Source: UBA961 sp049317525
GTDB lineage: Bacteria > Bacteroidota > Ignavibacteria > Kapaibacteriales > UBA961
DNA length: 64,000 nt
Reading direction: 5' to 3'
Assembly (NCBI GenBank): GCA_049317525.1
Contig: JBMOIC010000014.1
Span: forward strand, 6,120 to 70,119
Positions 17,777 through 26,412 of this stretch are shown here, in pieces (position 1 is the first letter of the stretch; every line of letters starts with the position of its first letter). The notes beneath the pieces were generated by a model. It worked only from the letters and a program-made list of their open reading frames with translations. It was not told where the DNA came from and ran no database searches. The position numbers and the translations under genes are program-made.

Positions 17777-20260
17777 TTAATGAGGAGTTATAATTCCCTT
17801 TTTAATGAGATTTTCGCCGGCAATATTTATTTCTTTATGAATTGATTTCTTGTGTGCTAGCTTCCAATCTCTAAAAGCGATTGGCAATGCTTGTTGTATA
17901 TGATCTACAGGTACTATATTCATATTCTCTAAAATAACGGGATTAACCTCTGCAATATCTTTCTCATTTCCTTTTGGAATTAATACCGTCATAATTCCCA
18001 TTCTTTTTGCTGCAAGCAATTTTTCATTCAATCCACCAATAGGTAAGATTGAACCTCGTAATGTTATCTCTCCCGTCATTGCAATATCACCTCTTAATGG
18101 CAAACCGCTAGAAGCAGAAATCAATGCTAGTGTCATTGTTATTCCAGCAGATGGACCATCTTTAGGAATAGCACCTTCAGGTACATGAATATGGATTTCT
18201 TTATTTTTTGAGAATTCTTCTGGAACACCTAAACTAGACCAATGGGAACGTACATATGTTAAAGATGCCATTGCAGATTCTTTCATAACATCCCCAAGTT
18301 TTCCGGTTAAGGTTAATTTTTCTGAACCAGGCATAATACTCACTTCAACAGGTAATGTATCACCACCAACACTTGTCCAAGCAAGCCCAGTAGCTACTCC
18401 TATTTTGTCTTTTAGAGAATCCGGTTTTCTTTTATACCTAGGTACTTTTAAGAATACTTCTATATCCTTAACAGAAATTGTACGTTTCTTTTTAGACTTT
18501 TTTTCTGTACCGTTTGAAGCTACACTCACAACATTTCTGGCAATTTTTCTAAAAAGTGACGCTATTTCACGTTCTAAATTTCTTACTCCTGCTTCACGTG
18601 TATATTCGGTAATAATCTTCATCATTGCATTATCATCTATAGACACTTTAAATGGCTTAAGACCAAATTCGGTTAGAAGTTTAGGAACTATATGTTTTTG
18701 CGCGATTTGTAATTTATCAAAATCTAAATAGCTAGGAATATCTATAACTTCCATTCTATCTAATAATGGACCTGGAATATCATATTTAACATTTGCAGTG
18801 GTGATAAAGAGTACTTTGGATAAATCATACTCAATCTCTAAATAGTGATCGCTAAATGTATTGTTTTGTTCTGGGTCTAATACTTCCAATAATGCAGCAC
18901 TTGGATCCCCCCTGAAATCCATAGACATTTTATCAACCTCATCCAATAAAATTACGGGATTAATTGTCCCCGCTTTTTTCATTGCAGCTATAATTTTTCC
19001 TGGTAAAGCACCAATATATGTTCTTCTATGACCTCTAATTTCTGCTTCATCTCGCACACCTCCTAATGATATACGAACAAATTTTCTACCTAAAGCTCTT
19101 GCTATAGACTTACCTAACGATGTTTTTCCTACACCTGGAGGACCAGATAAACATAATATTTGTCCACTTGCAGAACCAGACAATTTTAACACAGAAATAT
19201 ATTCTAATATTCTTTCTTTTGGTTTTGCTAAGTCATAATGATCTTCATCTAATACAGATTGTACTAATTCCAAATCCAAAATATCTTGAGTTTGATTTTG
19301 CCAAGGTAAAGAAGTGATTGTCTCTAAATATGTTCTTAGAACTCCATATTCTGGTGACATTGCATTTGATTTCTTATACTTTTCAAATTCTTCCATTACC
19401 TTTTTATAGGTTTCTTCTGGCATTTTGGCTGCTTCAATCAAAGATCGCATTTGAATGTGATCAGCAGATAATTCTTCATCATCATCAAGTTCTTTTTGTA
19501 GTGCTCTAATCTGTTCTTGTATATAATATTTTCTTTGTGTTTTGTGAATTGAATCTGAAACTTTTGAGTCTAATTCTTCTTCAATTTTTAATACTTCAAT
19601 TTCACTCGTTAATAAAGCTAATAAACTCTTGTATTGAGCTTTAAGTGAAATTTGTTCTAGGATTGTTTGCTTTGCATGAACATTCTTATTAATATTCGCA
19701 GCAGCATAATAGAGCTTTCTTGATGGATCTTCGATATTATCAAAAGCACCTTTTACTTCAGGGGGTAATTGTTTATTGGATTTAACATACAGTGCAAAAT
19801 TCTCGCTTACTTTTCGAACATACGCTTGTAATTCTGGATCTTGAGCATCATATTCAGTTTTGATTATTTTTACTGAAGCCTCTAAATACTCTTTATCTTT
19901 AACAGGGGTTGTAATTTTGGCTTGAAATATTCCTTCAACAAGAACTTTTAATAGATTATTAGGAAGTTTAATTACTTGTAAGATTTTAGCAACCGTTCCA
20001 TAAGAATAAATATCATTAATAGATGGCTCTTCGATGTCTCCCTGAACTTGCGTAGAAACGAAAATAAATTTCTCTCTTTCTAAAGCTTCTGCAACCGATT
20101 TTAATGAAGAAGCCCTTCCAATTAACACAGGAAAAATCATATGAGGAAATATAAGAACATCTCTTAAAGGTAAAATCGTCAACTTTTTGGGAACTGCATA
20201 GTTATTCTGATCTTGCGATTCAGAAGTAATAGAAGCAATTAAATCTTCATTTTCAGCCAT
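17777..20260 (-). CDS. lon: ATP-dependent protease Lon
   Basis: An 827-residue LonA protease. Order: N-terminal substrate-binding domain beginning LTILPLRDVLIFP; a helical linker; AAA+ module with Walker A GPPGVGKTSLGKS near residue 375 and Walker B ILLDEVDKM; and the C-terminal protease domain with the catalytic Ser in PKDGPSAGITM near residue 703 and the partner Lys in GGLNEKLLAAKRMG. It degrades misfolded and regulatory proteins in the cytoplasm. Slightly longer than E. coli Lon. It is divergent from the metal permease gene across a 176-nt region with two palindromic elements. Confidence 0.95.
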   Translation of the reverse strand: MAENEDLIASITSESQDQNNYAVPKKLTILPLRDVLIFPHMIFPVLIGRASSLKSVAEALEREKFIFVSTQVQGDIEEPSINDIYSYGTVAKILQVIKLPNNLLKVLVEGIFQAKITTPVKDKEYLEASVKIIKTEYDAQDPELQAYVRKVSENFALYVKSNKQLPPEVKGAFDNIEDPSRKLYYAAANINKNVHAKQTILEQISLKAQYKSLLALLTSEIEVLKIEEELDSKVSDSIHKTQRKYYIQEQIRALQKELDDDEELSADHIQMRSLIEAAKMPEETYKKVMEEFEKYKKSNAMSPEYGVLRTYLETITSLPWQNQTQDILDLELVQSVLDEDHYDLAKPKERILEYISVLKLSGSASGQILCLSGPPGVGKTSLGKSIARALGRKFVRISLGGVRDEAEIRGHRRTYIGALPGKIIAAMKKAGTINPVILLDEVDKMSMDFRGDPSAALLEVLDPEQNNTFSDHYLEIEYDLSKVLFITTANVKYDIPGPLLDRMEVIDIPSYLDFDKLQIAQKHIVPKLLTEFGLKPFKVSIDDNAMMKIITEYTREAGVRNLEREIASLFRKIARNVVSVASNGTEKKSKKKRTISVKDIEVFLKVPRYKRKPDSLKDKIGVATGLAWTSVGGDTLPVEVSIMPGSEKLTLTGKLGDVMKESAMASLTYVRSHWSSLGVPEEFSKNKEIHIHVPEGAIPKDGPSAGITMTLALISASSGLPLRGDIAMTGEITLRGSILPIGGLNEKLLAAKRMGIMTVLIPKGNEKDIAEVNPVILENMNIVPVDHIQQALPIAFRDWKLAHKKSIHKEINIAGENLIKKGIITPH

Positions 20261-20313
20261 TGTATATCTCTAGTGTATTTTTAACGTAATCAATTATTAA
20301 ATTACATCCACTT

Positions 20314-20327
20314 GGAATAATTATTCC
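20314..20327. promoter_or_regulatory. 14-bp perfect palindrome between lon and the metal permease gene
   Basis: GGAATAATTATTCC is a perfect palindrome 110 nt before the permease ATG and 54 nt before the lon ATG. Its AT-rich dyad resembles metalloregulator (Fur/DtxR) operators in form, and the permease itself carries a DtxR-type domain. Assignment as an operator is inference. Confidence 0.4.
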
Positions 20328-20398
20328 TAAATAATCATTTGTACCAAGGAAAGAATGTGATGGTATGACGCATAATCTGACAGTACATTTTATTCAAT

Positions 20399-20409
20399 GA
20401 ATAATTATC
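20399..20409. promoter_or_regulatory. Second, imperfect copy of the AATAATTAT dyad
   Basis: GAATAATTATC repeats the core of the palindrome at 20314 with one base changed at the end, 28 nt before the permease ATG. Two copies in one short region make a shared regulator binding site more likely. Confidence 0.3.
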
Positions 20410-20436
20410 TTCACTCATTTTTTGAACTAAATATTT

Positions 20437-21741
20437 ATGATTGATTTTTTCTTTGCTCCTACTTTATTTTGGGTTTTATCTGGCTGCATACTTTTAAGTA
20501 TTCAATCGGCAGCTATTGGATGTTTTACTGTCCTTAATAAGCAATCATTAGCTGGTGATGCTGTTGCACATGCAGTTTTACCCGGAATTTGCATTGCTTT
20601 TTTACTAACTGGAGAAAAGGACGGTCTTTTACTATTGATATCTGCATCTATTTCTGGTTGGATTGCATTACAAACTATTCAGTATATCTCTGAAACTACA
20701 AAAATAAAAACAGATGCATCAATCGGAATTATTCTCTCTGTATTTTTTGGCATTGGTATTTTATTGCTTACATCTATTCAACAATCAGGTAATGGTAATC
20801 AGTCTGGCTTAGATAAATATATTCTTGGTAAAGCTGCTGGTATGTTACCAGAGGACATCTTGCTTTTACTATGCACATGTAGCATTATTTTACTTGTTTT
20901 AGCATTGTTTAGAAAAGAGATTATTGCCTATATATTTGATATAGACTTTGCTAAGTCTTCGGGCATTCCTTTCAGACTTATCCGTTTTTGTTTATTGCTT
21001 CTATTAATCATTAATGTGGTAAGTGGAATTCAGACTGTAGGTGTTGTTTTGATGGCTGCTTTAATTATTACGCCAGTATCTGCAGCTAGATTTTGGAGTG
21101 ATTCTATACAAAAAGTATATACTATTTCTTTAATTATAGGTATCATTTCTGCGTTTGTTGGGGTAGGTTTTTCTTTTTATATAGCAAATGCTCCTACAGG
21201 GGCAACCATAGTATTAGCATTAACAAGTGTCTTTTTCATTTCAGCTTTCTTTGCGCCTCATAAAGGTATAATTGCTAGACTCTACAAACAATTCAACCAT
21301 AAAGAAAAAACGCAACAAGAGAATATTCTCAAATTATGTTTTCATAGTATTGAACATCATGATAGTCTAAAATTACCTCTTCTTACGCATTCAGAAATTC
21401 ATAACTTTGAAGCAATTATGAATGATCAAGGTATTGTACATTGGAAAAAACATAGTAAAAGTTTGATAAAAAAAGGATTTCTTTCTTATTCTGCAATATC
21501 AGATACCTGGTATATTACTAAAGAAGGTTTGGCACGTGGACAAAGGATAACTAGATTACATAGATTGTGGGAAGCTTATCTTTTACACCATTTACAATTT
21601 GATATAGATCATGTTCATGAAGATGCAGATAGTATCGAACATATTTTAACTCCAGAATTGGAATTAGCTTTAGAGACTATTCTTAATAATCCTAAATTTG
21701 ATCCTCATGGAGAAACAATTCCAAGAATATATATTTATTAA
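20437..21741 (+). CDS. Metal (Mn/Zn/Fe) ABC transporter permease fused to a DtxR-type domain
   Basis: A 434-residue fusion. Residues 1-285 form the ABC-3 family permease with eight or nine membrane segments and the motifs NKQSLAGDAVAHAVLPGI and GVVLMAALIITPVSAARFW. Residues from about 295 to 434 match the iron-dependent repressor family: a winged-helix-like part (KSLIKKGFLSY, YITKEGLARGQRITR) and a dimerisation/metal part with HEDADSIEH and DPHGETIP. The permease moves divalent metal across the inner membrane; the fused domain may sense metal at the membrane. A matching ATPase gene lies at 34058, about 12 kb away; no solute-binding protein is in the window. The next gene starts 3 nt downstream. 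Confidence 0.82.
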   Translation: MIDFFFAPTLFWVLSGCILLSIQSAAIGCFTVLNKQSLAGDAVAHAVLPGICIAFLLTGEKDGLLLLISASISGWIALQTIQYISETTKIKTDASIGIILSVFFGIGILLLTSIQQSGNGNQSGLDKYILGKAAGMLPEDILLLLCTCSIILLVLALFRKEIIAYIFDIDFAKSSGIPFRLIRFCLLLLLIINVVSGIQTVGVVLMAALIITPVSAARFWSDSIQKVYTISLIIGIISAFVGVGFSFYIANAPTGATIVLALTSVFFISAFFAPHKGIIARLYKQFNHKEKTQQENILKLCFHSIEHHDSLKLPLLTHSEIHNFEAIMNDQGIVHWKKHSKSLIKKGFLSYSAISDTWYITKEGLARGQRITRLHRLWEAYLLHHLQFDIDHVHEDADSIEHILTPELELALETILNNPKFDPHGETIPRIYIY

Positions 21742-21744
21742 TTC

Positions 21745-22452
21745 ATGACATTTAATACCTTCATACGTTCAATTATTGCTGGGATATTTATTATTATCTC
21801 AGGTTATTGCTATGGTGTCATTAGAATATTGAGTAAAGGTACATTAGATACATTTTATCCTGCAGCAAAGTGGTGGGCACAGTCTATTTTATCAATATGT
21901 AAAGTAAAATTATCATGTACTAGTACTGCTGAAGCTCATCAACAAGCAATCTATATTGCAAACCATGTTAGCTTGGCAGATACTCCTATTATGATTAGTA
22001 TATTACCAGAAAAAACAAGAATTATGTATAAAAGTGAACTTGATAATGCACCAGGAATTGGCATCGTATTAAGAAGATCCCCATATATTTCTGTTCATCG
22101 TAAAAGTGTAAGAAAAGCAGCCTTAAGTATCGTAGAAGCGCGTAGTGCAATTCAGAATGGTGATTCGATCATGTTATTTCCAGAAGGTACTTGGTCTGAA
22201 AAACCAGGTGATTTATTACCTTTTAAATTAGGTGCTTTCTCTTTATCTAAAAATGAAAATATACCTATCATTCCAATGGTAATTGTAGGCACAGAAAATA
22301 TCATACATAAAGATTCGATTTTTATTCATTCTGGTACCGTGCATGTTACTATATACCCTGCAATGTACCCAGAGTTATTTGATAAAGCAGAAACAATGAG
22401 AGAGGCATGCAGACACATCATTCAGAATAAATTACAGCAGCATTACTCATAA
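21745..22452 (+). CDS. plsC: 1-acyl-sn-glycerol-3-phosphate acyltransferase
   Basis: A 235-residue PlsC-type acyltransferase. An N-terminal membrane segment (about 8-28) precedes the catalytic HxxxxD motif NHVSLAD (His74, Asp79) and the glycerophosphate-binding FPEGT motif near residue 141. It makes phosphatidic acid from lysophosphatidic acid at the inner membrane. It is 3 nt from the metal permease fusion, so co-transcription is likely. The stop is 1 nt from the convergent namZ-like stop. Confidence 0.85.
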   Translation: MTFNTFIRSIIAGIFIIISGYCYGVIRILSKGTLDTFYPAAKWWAQSILSICKVKLSCTSTAEAHQQAIYIANHVSLADTPIMISILPEKTRIMYKSELDNAPGIGIVLRRSPYISVHRKSVRKAALSIVEARSAIQNGDSIMLFPEGTWSEKPGDLLPFKLGAFSLSKNENIPIIPMVIVGTENIIHKDSIFIHSGTVHVTIYPAMYPELFDKAETMREACRHIIQNKLQQHYS

Positions 22453-22453
22453 T

Positions 22454-23746
22454 CTAATATTCTGAATAAAGTACATACTTTTTTCTCGTTTGTAGATAAT
22501 CGTCTACTCCCTTCATTAATTGAGCCCTTATCAAATCGTCACTTCCACCTTGTAATAATAAATCAACAATTGTCTGATTACTTATTATTTTTCTAAACAT
22601 AGATTTAGGTTCATCTTTTACATATTCAGCGGTAAAATGTTCAGGAAACATTCTTCTTAATCCTAGTAAGATTTCTATTCCAGCAGAGAAAGGTCTAGCA
22701 TCGGGTTTACATGAAGTATGAACAATAATTCCATTGCAATCTTGATTTGGGTATTTACCTGTTGGTATTCTATACCTTGCTATTCCTGCTTGAACTCCTA
22801 ATGGGGAAATATTATCGTTAATTTCTTGTAAAAATTGCTGAGAATTAATAAAAGGAGCAGCTATATATTGAAAAGGCAATGTGGTGCCAACTCCTATACC
22901 TGCAGACCCAATTTCTCCTATTGGGCCAGCTATCGCGGCTCCAAAAATTGATTGAGCATTTGGAATATTTGGTGATGTAGGACAAAAATGCAAGCCTGTA
23001 TCATACCATGTCATGGACCTAGTCCAATATGTCATTTTTAATACAGATAACTCGCAAGTACGGGCTTTTCCATATTTATCTTTAGGAAGCATTTGTTCTT
23101 TATTTATCAATAAAGCAAATTCTCCAATAGTTAAGCCATGTATATAAGGGATAGGAGCAATACAAACAAAAGAAAGAAGAGCGCTATCTGCGATTGGGCC
23201 ATCTACTATTAAGCCACCCATTGGATTGGGACGATCTAAAATCAACACTTCCTTATTATATTCTGCACAAGCATCCATTACATTATATAATGAACTAATA
23301 AATGTATAAGATCTTATTCCAATATCTTGAATATCAACAACAATGATATCTGCATCAGCAAGCATCTGTTTTGATGGACGCCGATACTTTCCATATAAGG
23401 AATACACCGGAACATTCCATAATGAATCATTATTTACATCTTGTCCTGCAGGAATTGTGGCATAGTATCCATGTTCAGGAGACAAAATTGAAACAAGAGT
23501 ACATTGATCCGATTCTGCTATTAATTGGGCAGTAGGAATTAATTGAGAAGACCTTCCGGATGTATTGGTAAGTAAACAAACCTTTTTACCTTTTAATGGT
23601 TCAAAATTCATTTCAATCAGATTGTCAATGCCTAATTGAACAGTTTCTTGTACTAATTGAGCTTGTACAGATTGCCCTATAAGCAATAGGCTCATTACCA
23701 ATACCATTAAAAATGAAATAGAGATAAGCTTGTATACTCTAAACAC
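22454..23746 (-). CDS. DUF1343 / NamZ-type exo-beta-N-acetylmuramidase, secreted
   Basis: A 430-residue DUF1343 protein. A signal peptide (about 1-30, ending SVQAQ) is followed by the family motifs LTNTSGR, SPEHGYYATIPAGQ, YGKYRRPS, DIQDIGIRSYTF, LDRPNPMGG and PYIHGLTIGE. Characterised members such as NamZ remove terminal MurNAc from peptidoglycan fragments, which suits cell-wall recycling in the periplasm. It reads from the same direction as speA, 2 nt downstream of it, which suggests a shared transcript though the functions differ. Confidence 0.8.
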   Translation of the reverse strand: MFRVYKLISISFLMVLVMSLLLIGQSVQAQLVQETVQLGIDNLIEMNFEPLKGKKVCLLTNTSGRSSQLIPTAQLIAESDQCTLVSILSPEHGYYATIPAGQDVNNDSLWNVPVYSLYGKYRRPSKQMLADADIIVVDIQDIGIRSYTFISSLYNVMDACAEYNKEVLILDRPNPMGGLIVDGPIADSALLSFVCIAPIPYIHGLTIGEFALLINKEQMLPKDKYGKARTCELSVLKMTYWTRSMTWYDTGLHFCPTSPNIPNAQSIFGAAIAGPIGEIGSAGIGVGTTLPFQYIAAPFINSQQFLQEINDNISPLGVQAGIARYRIPTGKYPNQDCNGIIVHTSCKPDARPFSAGIEILLGLRRMFPEHFTAEYVKDEPKSMFRKIISNQTIVDLLLQGGSDDLIRAQLMKGVDDYLQTRKKYVLYSEY

Positions 23747-23748
23747 GA

Positions 23749-25647
23749 TTATTGTTCCAAATATGTATAACCGTATAGTCCTGAACGATAAATTGTTAAG
23801 AACTCTTTACCTTCTGCAACACTAATTCTACCTTCTTTGACAGAATTACTTACCCATGTTTCCATTGTTCTTACTAATTTTTTTGCAGAAAATTGGACAT
23901 AATCTAAAACATCAGCTACAGATTCACCATCAATGATTTGATCAATGCTATATCCATCACCATCTACTGTTACATGAACAGCATTCGTATCTCCAAATAG
24001 ATTATGGAGATCACCCAATATTTCTTGATAAGCACCCACCATAAAAACAGCTAAATAGTATGGTTGATTTTCTTTAAAATCATGTAAAGGCAAATTTGAA
24101 GTAAAATCCTTTGTACCAATAAACTTATCTATTTTCCCATCTGAATCGCAGGTAATATCTTGAAGTGTTGCTTCGCGCATAGGCCTTTCGTCTAGTCTAT
24201 GTATAGGCATAATCGGAAATAACTGATCTATGGCCCACATATCTGGAAGTGATTGGAAAAGTGAAAAATTGCAGAAATATTTATCTGAAAGTAATTTACC
24301 CAAATTTTTCATCTCTTCGGGAGGATGTTTCATTTGATTTGCCAAAGTTTGAACTTCTAAAGCAATTGTCCAAAATAATTGCTCTGTTTGGGCTCTTGTA
24401 TGTAAATCTAACATACCCAAATTAAATAGATCTAAGGCTTCTTCCCTATTCTGCTGGGCATCATGCCAAGACTCTATCATTGTTCTACTTGATAGTCTTT
24501 TTAATATTGTTTTTAATTCGCACACAATTTCATGGTCAGATTCATTTATAACACGATCTTCGGATGATAATTGTGGTATGGTTGTAGTTTCCAGAACATT
24601 AAATACAAGAACTGAATGATGAGCAGTTAGTGCTCTTCCTGATTCAGTCACGATATTTGGATGAACTAATCCATTCTTATCAGCAGCATCTTTAAGGGTA
24701 TACAAAGCATCATTTGCATATTCTTGTATTGAATAATTGATACTATTTGCTGCAGAAGATCTAGAACCATCATAGTCAACTCCTAAACCACCACCTATAT
24801 CTACATATTCAATATTACAGCCAATCTTTTGTAATTGAACATAAAACTGAGCTACTTCTCTTAAACCAGCCTTAATCTTTCTGATATTTGTTATCTGACT
24901 TCCTAAATGGAAATGAATCAGCTTCACACAATCAAGAATATTTTCAGACTTTGCATAATTAATTGCATCTAATAACTCACTGGCATTTAATCCAAATTTG
25001 CTACCATCGCCACCTGATTCTTCCCATTTACCACTACCAGAAGCAGATAATTTAATGCGTATACCAATATTTGGCCTAACATTTAATCGCTCTGAAACTG
25101 TTTTGATAAGTTTTAATTCATTGAGTTTTTCAACAACAATAAATATCTTTTTTCCCATTTTTTGAGCTAATAAAGCTAATTCTACAAAATCTTCATCTTT
25201 ATAGCCATTGCATATAATTAATGCTTCAGGATTATCCATAATGGCAAGAACCGCATGTAATTCAGGTTTTGAGCCAGCTTCTAAACCAAGAGAGAAGCGC
25301 TTGCCTTGTCTTACTAGTTCTTCAACAACAGGCCTTTGTTGATTAACCTTGATAGGATATACACTATAATATCTGCCCTTATATCCATATTCTTTGGCTG
25401 CATGTTTGAAACAGGAAGAAATCATCTCTATTCTATCATCAAGAATATCTGGAAATCGTAATAAAAATGGTAATGCAACATCCTTAAGAATAAGTTCATC
25501 AACTAAATCTTTTAAATCTATTGCTGGGCCATTGTCTCTTCTTGGGCTAACAGTAATATTACCTTTGTCATTAATTCCAAAATATTGAATACCCCAACCA
25601 TTTATATTGTATAGTTCAATTGCATCTTCTACACGCCATTTTCTCAT
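23749..25647 (-). CDS. speA: Biosynthetic arginine decarboxylase
   Basis: A 632-residue fold-III PLP decarboxylase. The PLP lysine is Lys100 in YPIKVNQQ, followed by LGLEAGSKPE, the glycine loop DIGGGLGVDY and SGRALTAHHSV. Length and motifs match the biosynthetic SpeA group, which makes agmatine for polyamine synthesis in the cytoplasm. A TATTTTTG box about 100 nt upstream may be its promoter. No agmatinase gene is in the window. Confidence 0.92.
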   Translation of the reverse strand: MRKWRVEDAIELYNINGWGIQYFGINDKGNITVSPRRDNGPAIDLKDLVDELILKDVALPFLLRFPDILDDRIEMISSCFKHAAKEYGYKGRYYSVYPIKVNQQRPVVEELVRQGKRFSLGLEAGSKPELHAVLAIMDNPEALIICNGYKDEDFVELALLAQKMGKKIFIVVEKLNELKLIKTVSERLNVRPNIGIRIKLSASGSGKWEESGGDGSKFGLNASELLDAINYAKSENILDCVKLIHFHLGSQITNIRKIKAGLREVAQFYVQLQKIGCNIEYVDIGGGLGVDYDGSRSSAANSINYSIQEYANDALYTLKDAADKNGLVHPNIVTESGRALTAHHSVLVFNVLETTTIPQLSSEDRVINESDHEIVCELKTILKRLSSRTMIESWHDAQQNREEALDLFNLGMLDLHTRAQTEQLFWTIALEVQTLANQMKHPPEEMKNLGKLLSDKYFCNFSLFQSLPDMWAIDQLFPIMPIHRLDERPMREATLQDITCDSDGKIDKFIGTKDFTSNLPLHDFKENQPYYLAVFMVGAYQEILGDLHNLFGDTNAVHVTVDGDGYSIDQIIDGESVADVLDYVQFSAKKLVRTMETWVSNSVKEGRISVAEGKEFLTIYRSGLYGYTYLEQ

Positions 25648-25743
25648 GGCATTATCTCCGAGTATATTGTTATGATAAAGTTGAGATGATAACTTTCATC
25701 TACTATGGTGCATTCTTCTTAACAAGTAAGATAAATTTAAGCA

Positions 25744-25751
25744 CAAAAATA
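25744..25751 (-). promoter_or_regulatory. Candidate -7 promoter box for speA
   Basis: On the minus strand it reads TATTTTTG, fitting TAnnTTTG. No TTTG lies at the expected -33 distance, so this is tentative. Confidence 0.35.
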
Positions 25752-25837
25752 CAGAGGTTTTATTAATGTAAGCCTTGTTTTTACTATAATTAATAGACAT
25801 CTAAAATATGCTCTCTGAAAAAAAAAAGTGTATATTG

Positions 25838-25869
25838 ATAAATTGATAGTGAGGAAATTATCAATTTAT
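25838..25869. promoter_or_regulatory. 11-bp perfect inverted repeat upstream of the Fur-family gene
   Basis: ATAAATTGATA and TATCAATTTAT flank a 10-nt spacer and end 38 nt before the fur-like ATG. It could be an autoregulatory operator or a leader hairpin. The rest of the 260-nt gap between speA and this gene shows only the candidate speA promoter box. Confidence 0.45.
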
Positions 25870-25907
25870 ATCGAAATTATTTTCTAAAAACACCATATTT
25901 CTGATTC

Positions 25908-26381
25908 ATGTCTGCACAAATATCCACTAATGCTTCCATTGAATTACTCAAAATTCAATTCGCGGATTTTCTGAAAAAAAAGATGTACCGAAATACGCAA
26001 GAACGTTTTTTGGTACTAGAAAGATTAGCTGAACTAGACAAACATTTTAGTGCTGACGAACTATATATTATTATTAATTCGTCTGGTTTAAAAATTTCTA
26101 GAGCCACTATTTATTCTACTTTAGATTTATTAACTAAGTGTAATATCCTTACAAAACATAGATTTCAAGGAGAAAGTGCCCACTTTGAATTATCATCTAG
26201 AAAACCTAATCATGATCATTTAATTTGTGTAGAATGTGGCCATATCATTGAATTTAATGAAGAACAGCTTTATAATATTGGCAAGAATGTTTGTAATAAA
26301 TTCGATTTTATTCCAATGAAATATTCAATGCAAATATTTGGTGTTTGCAAAGACATCAATACTTGTGAATTTAATAAATAG
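25908..26381 (+). CDS. fur: Fur-family metal-dependent transcriptional regulator
   Basis: A 157-residue Fur-family protein: a winged-helix domain over residues 20-90 (RNTQERFLVLERL, ISRATIYSTLDLLTKCNI) and a metal/dimer domain with DHLICVECGHIIEF. The first structural zinc pair is Cys107/Cys110 (CxxC). The second pair is Cys147 and Cys153, spaced C-x5-C rather than the usual CxxC. Fur proteins repress iron, zinc or peroxide-response genes; subfamily (Fur, Zur or PerR) cannot be fixed here. An inverted repeat 38 nt upstream may be its own operator. topA follows 31 nt downstream. Confidence 0.85.
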   Translation: MSAQISTNASIELLKIQFADFLKKKMYRNTQERFLVLERLAELDKHFSADELYIIINSSGLKISRATIYSTLDLLTKCNILTKHRFQGESAHFELSSRKPNHDHLICVECGHIIEFNEEQLYNIGKNVCNKFDFIPMKYSMQIFGVCKDINTCEFNK

Positions 26382-26412
26382 ATTATCCGTTTTAAGAATA
26401 GGCAAATAGAGA

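Noticed and set aside
21533..21552. TTGGCACG as a sigma-54 -24 box
   Set aside because: No GC-type -12 element follows at the right spacing, and it is inside the metal permease fusion gene.
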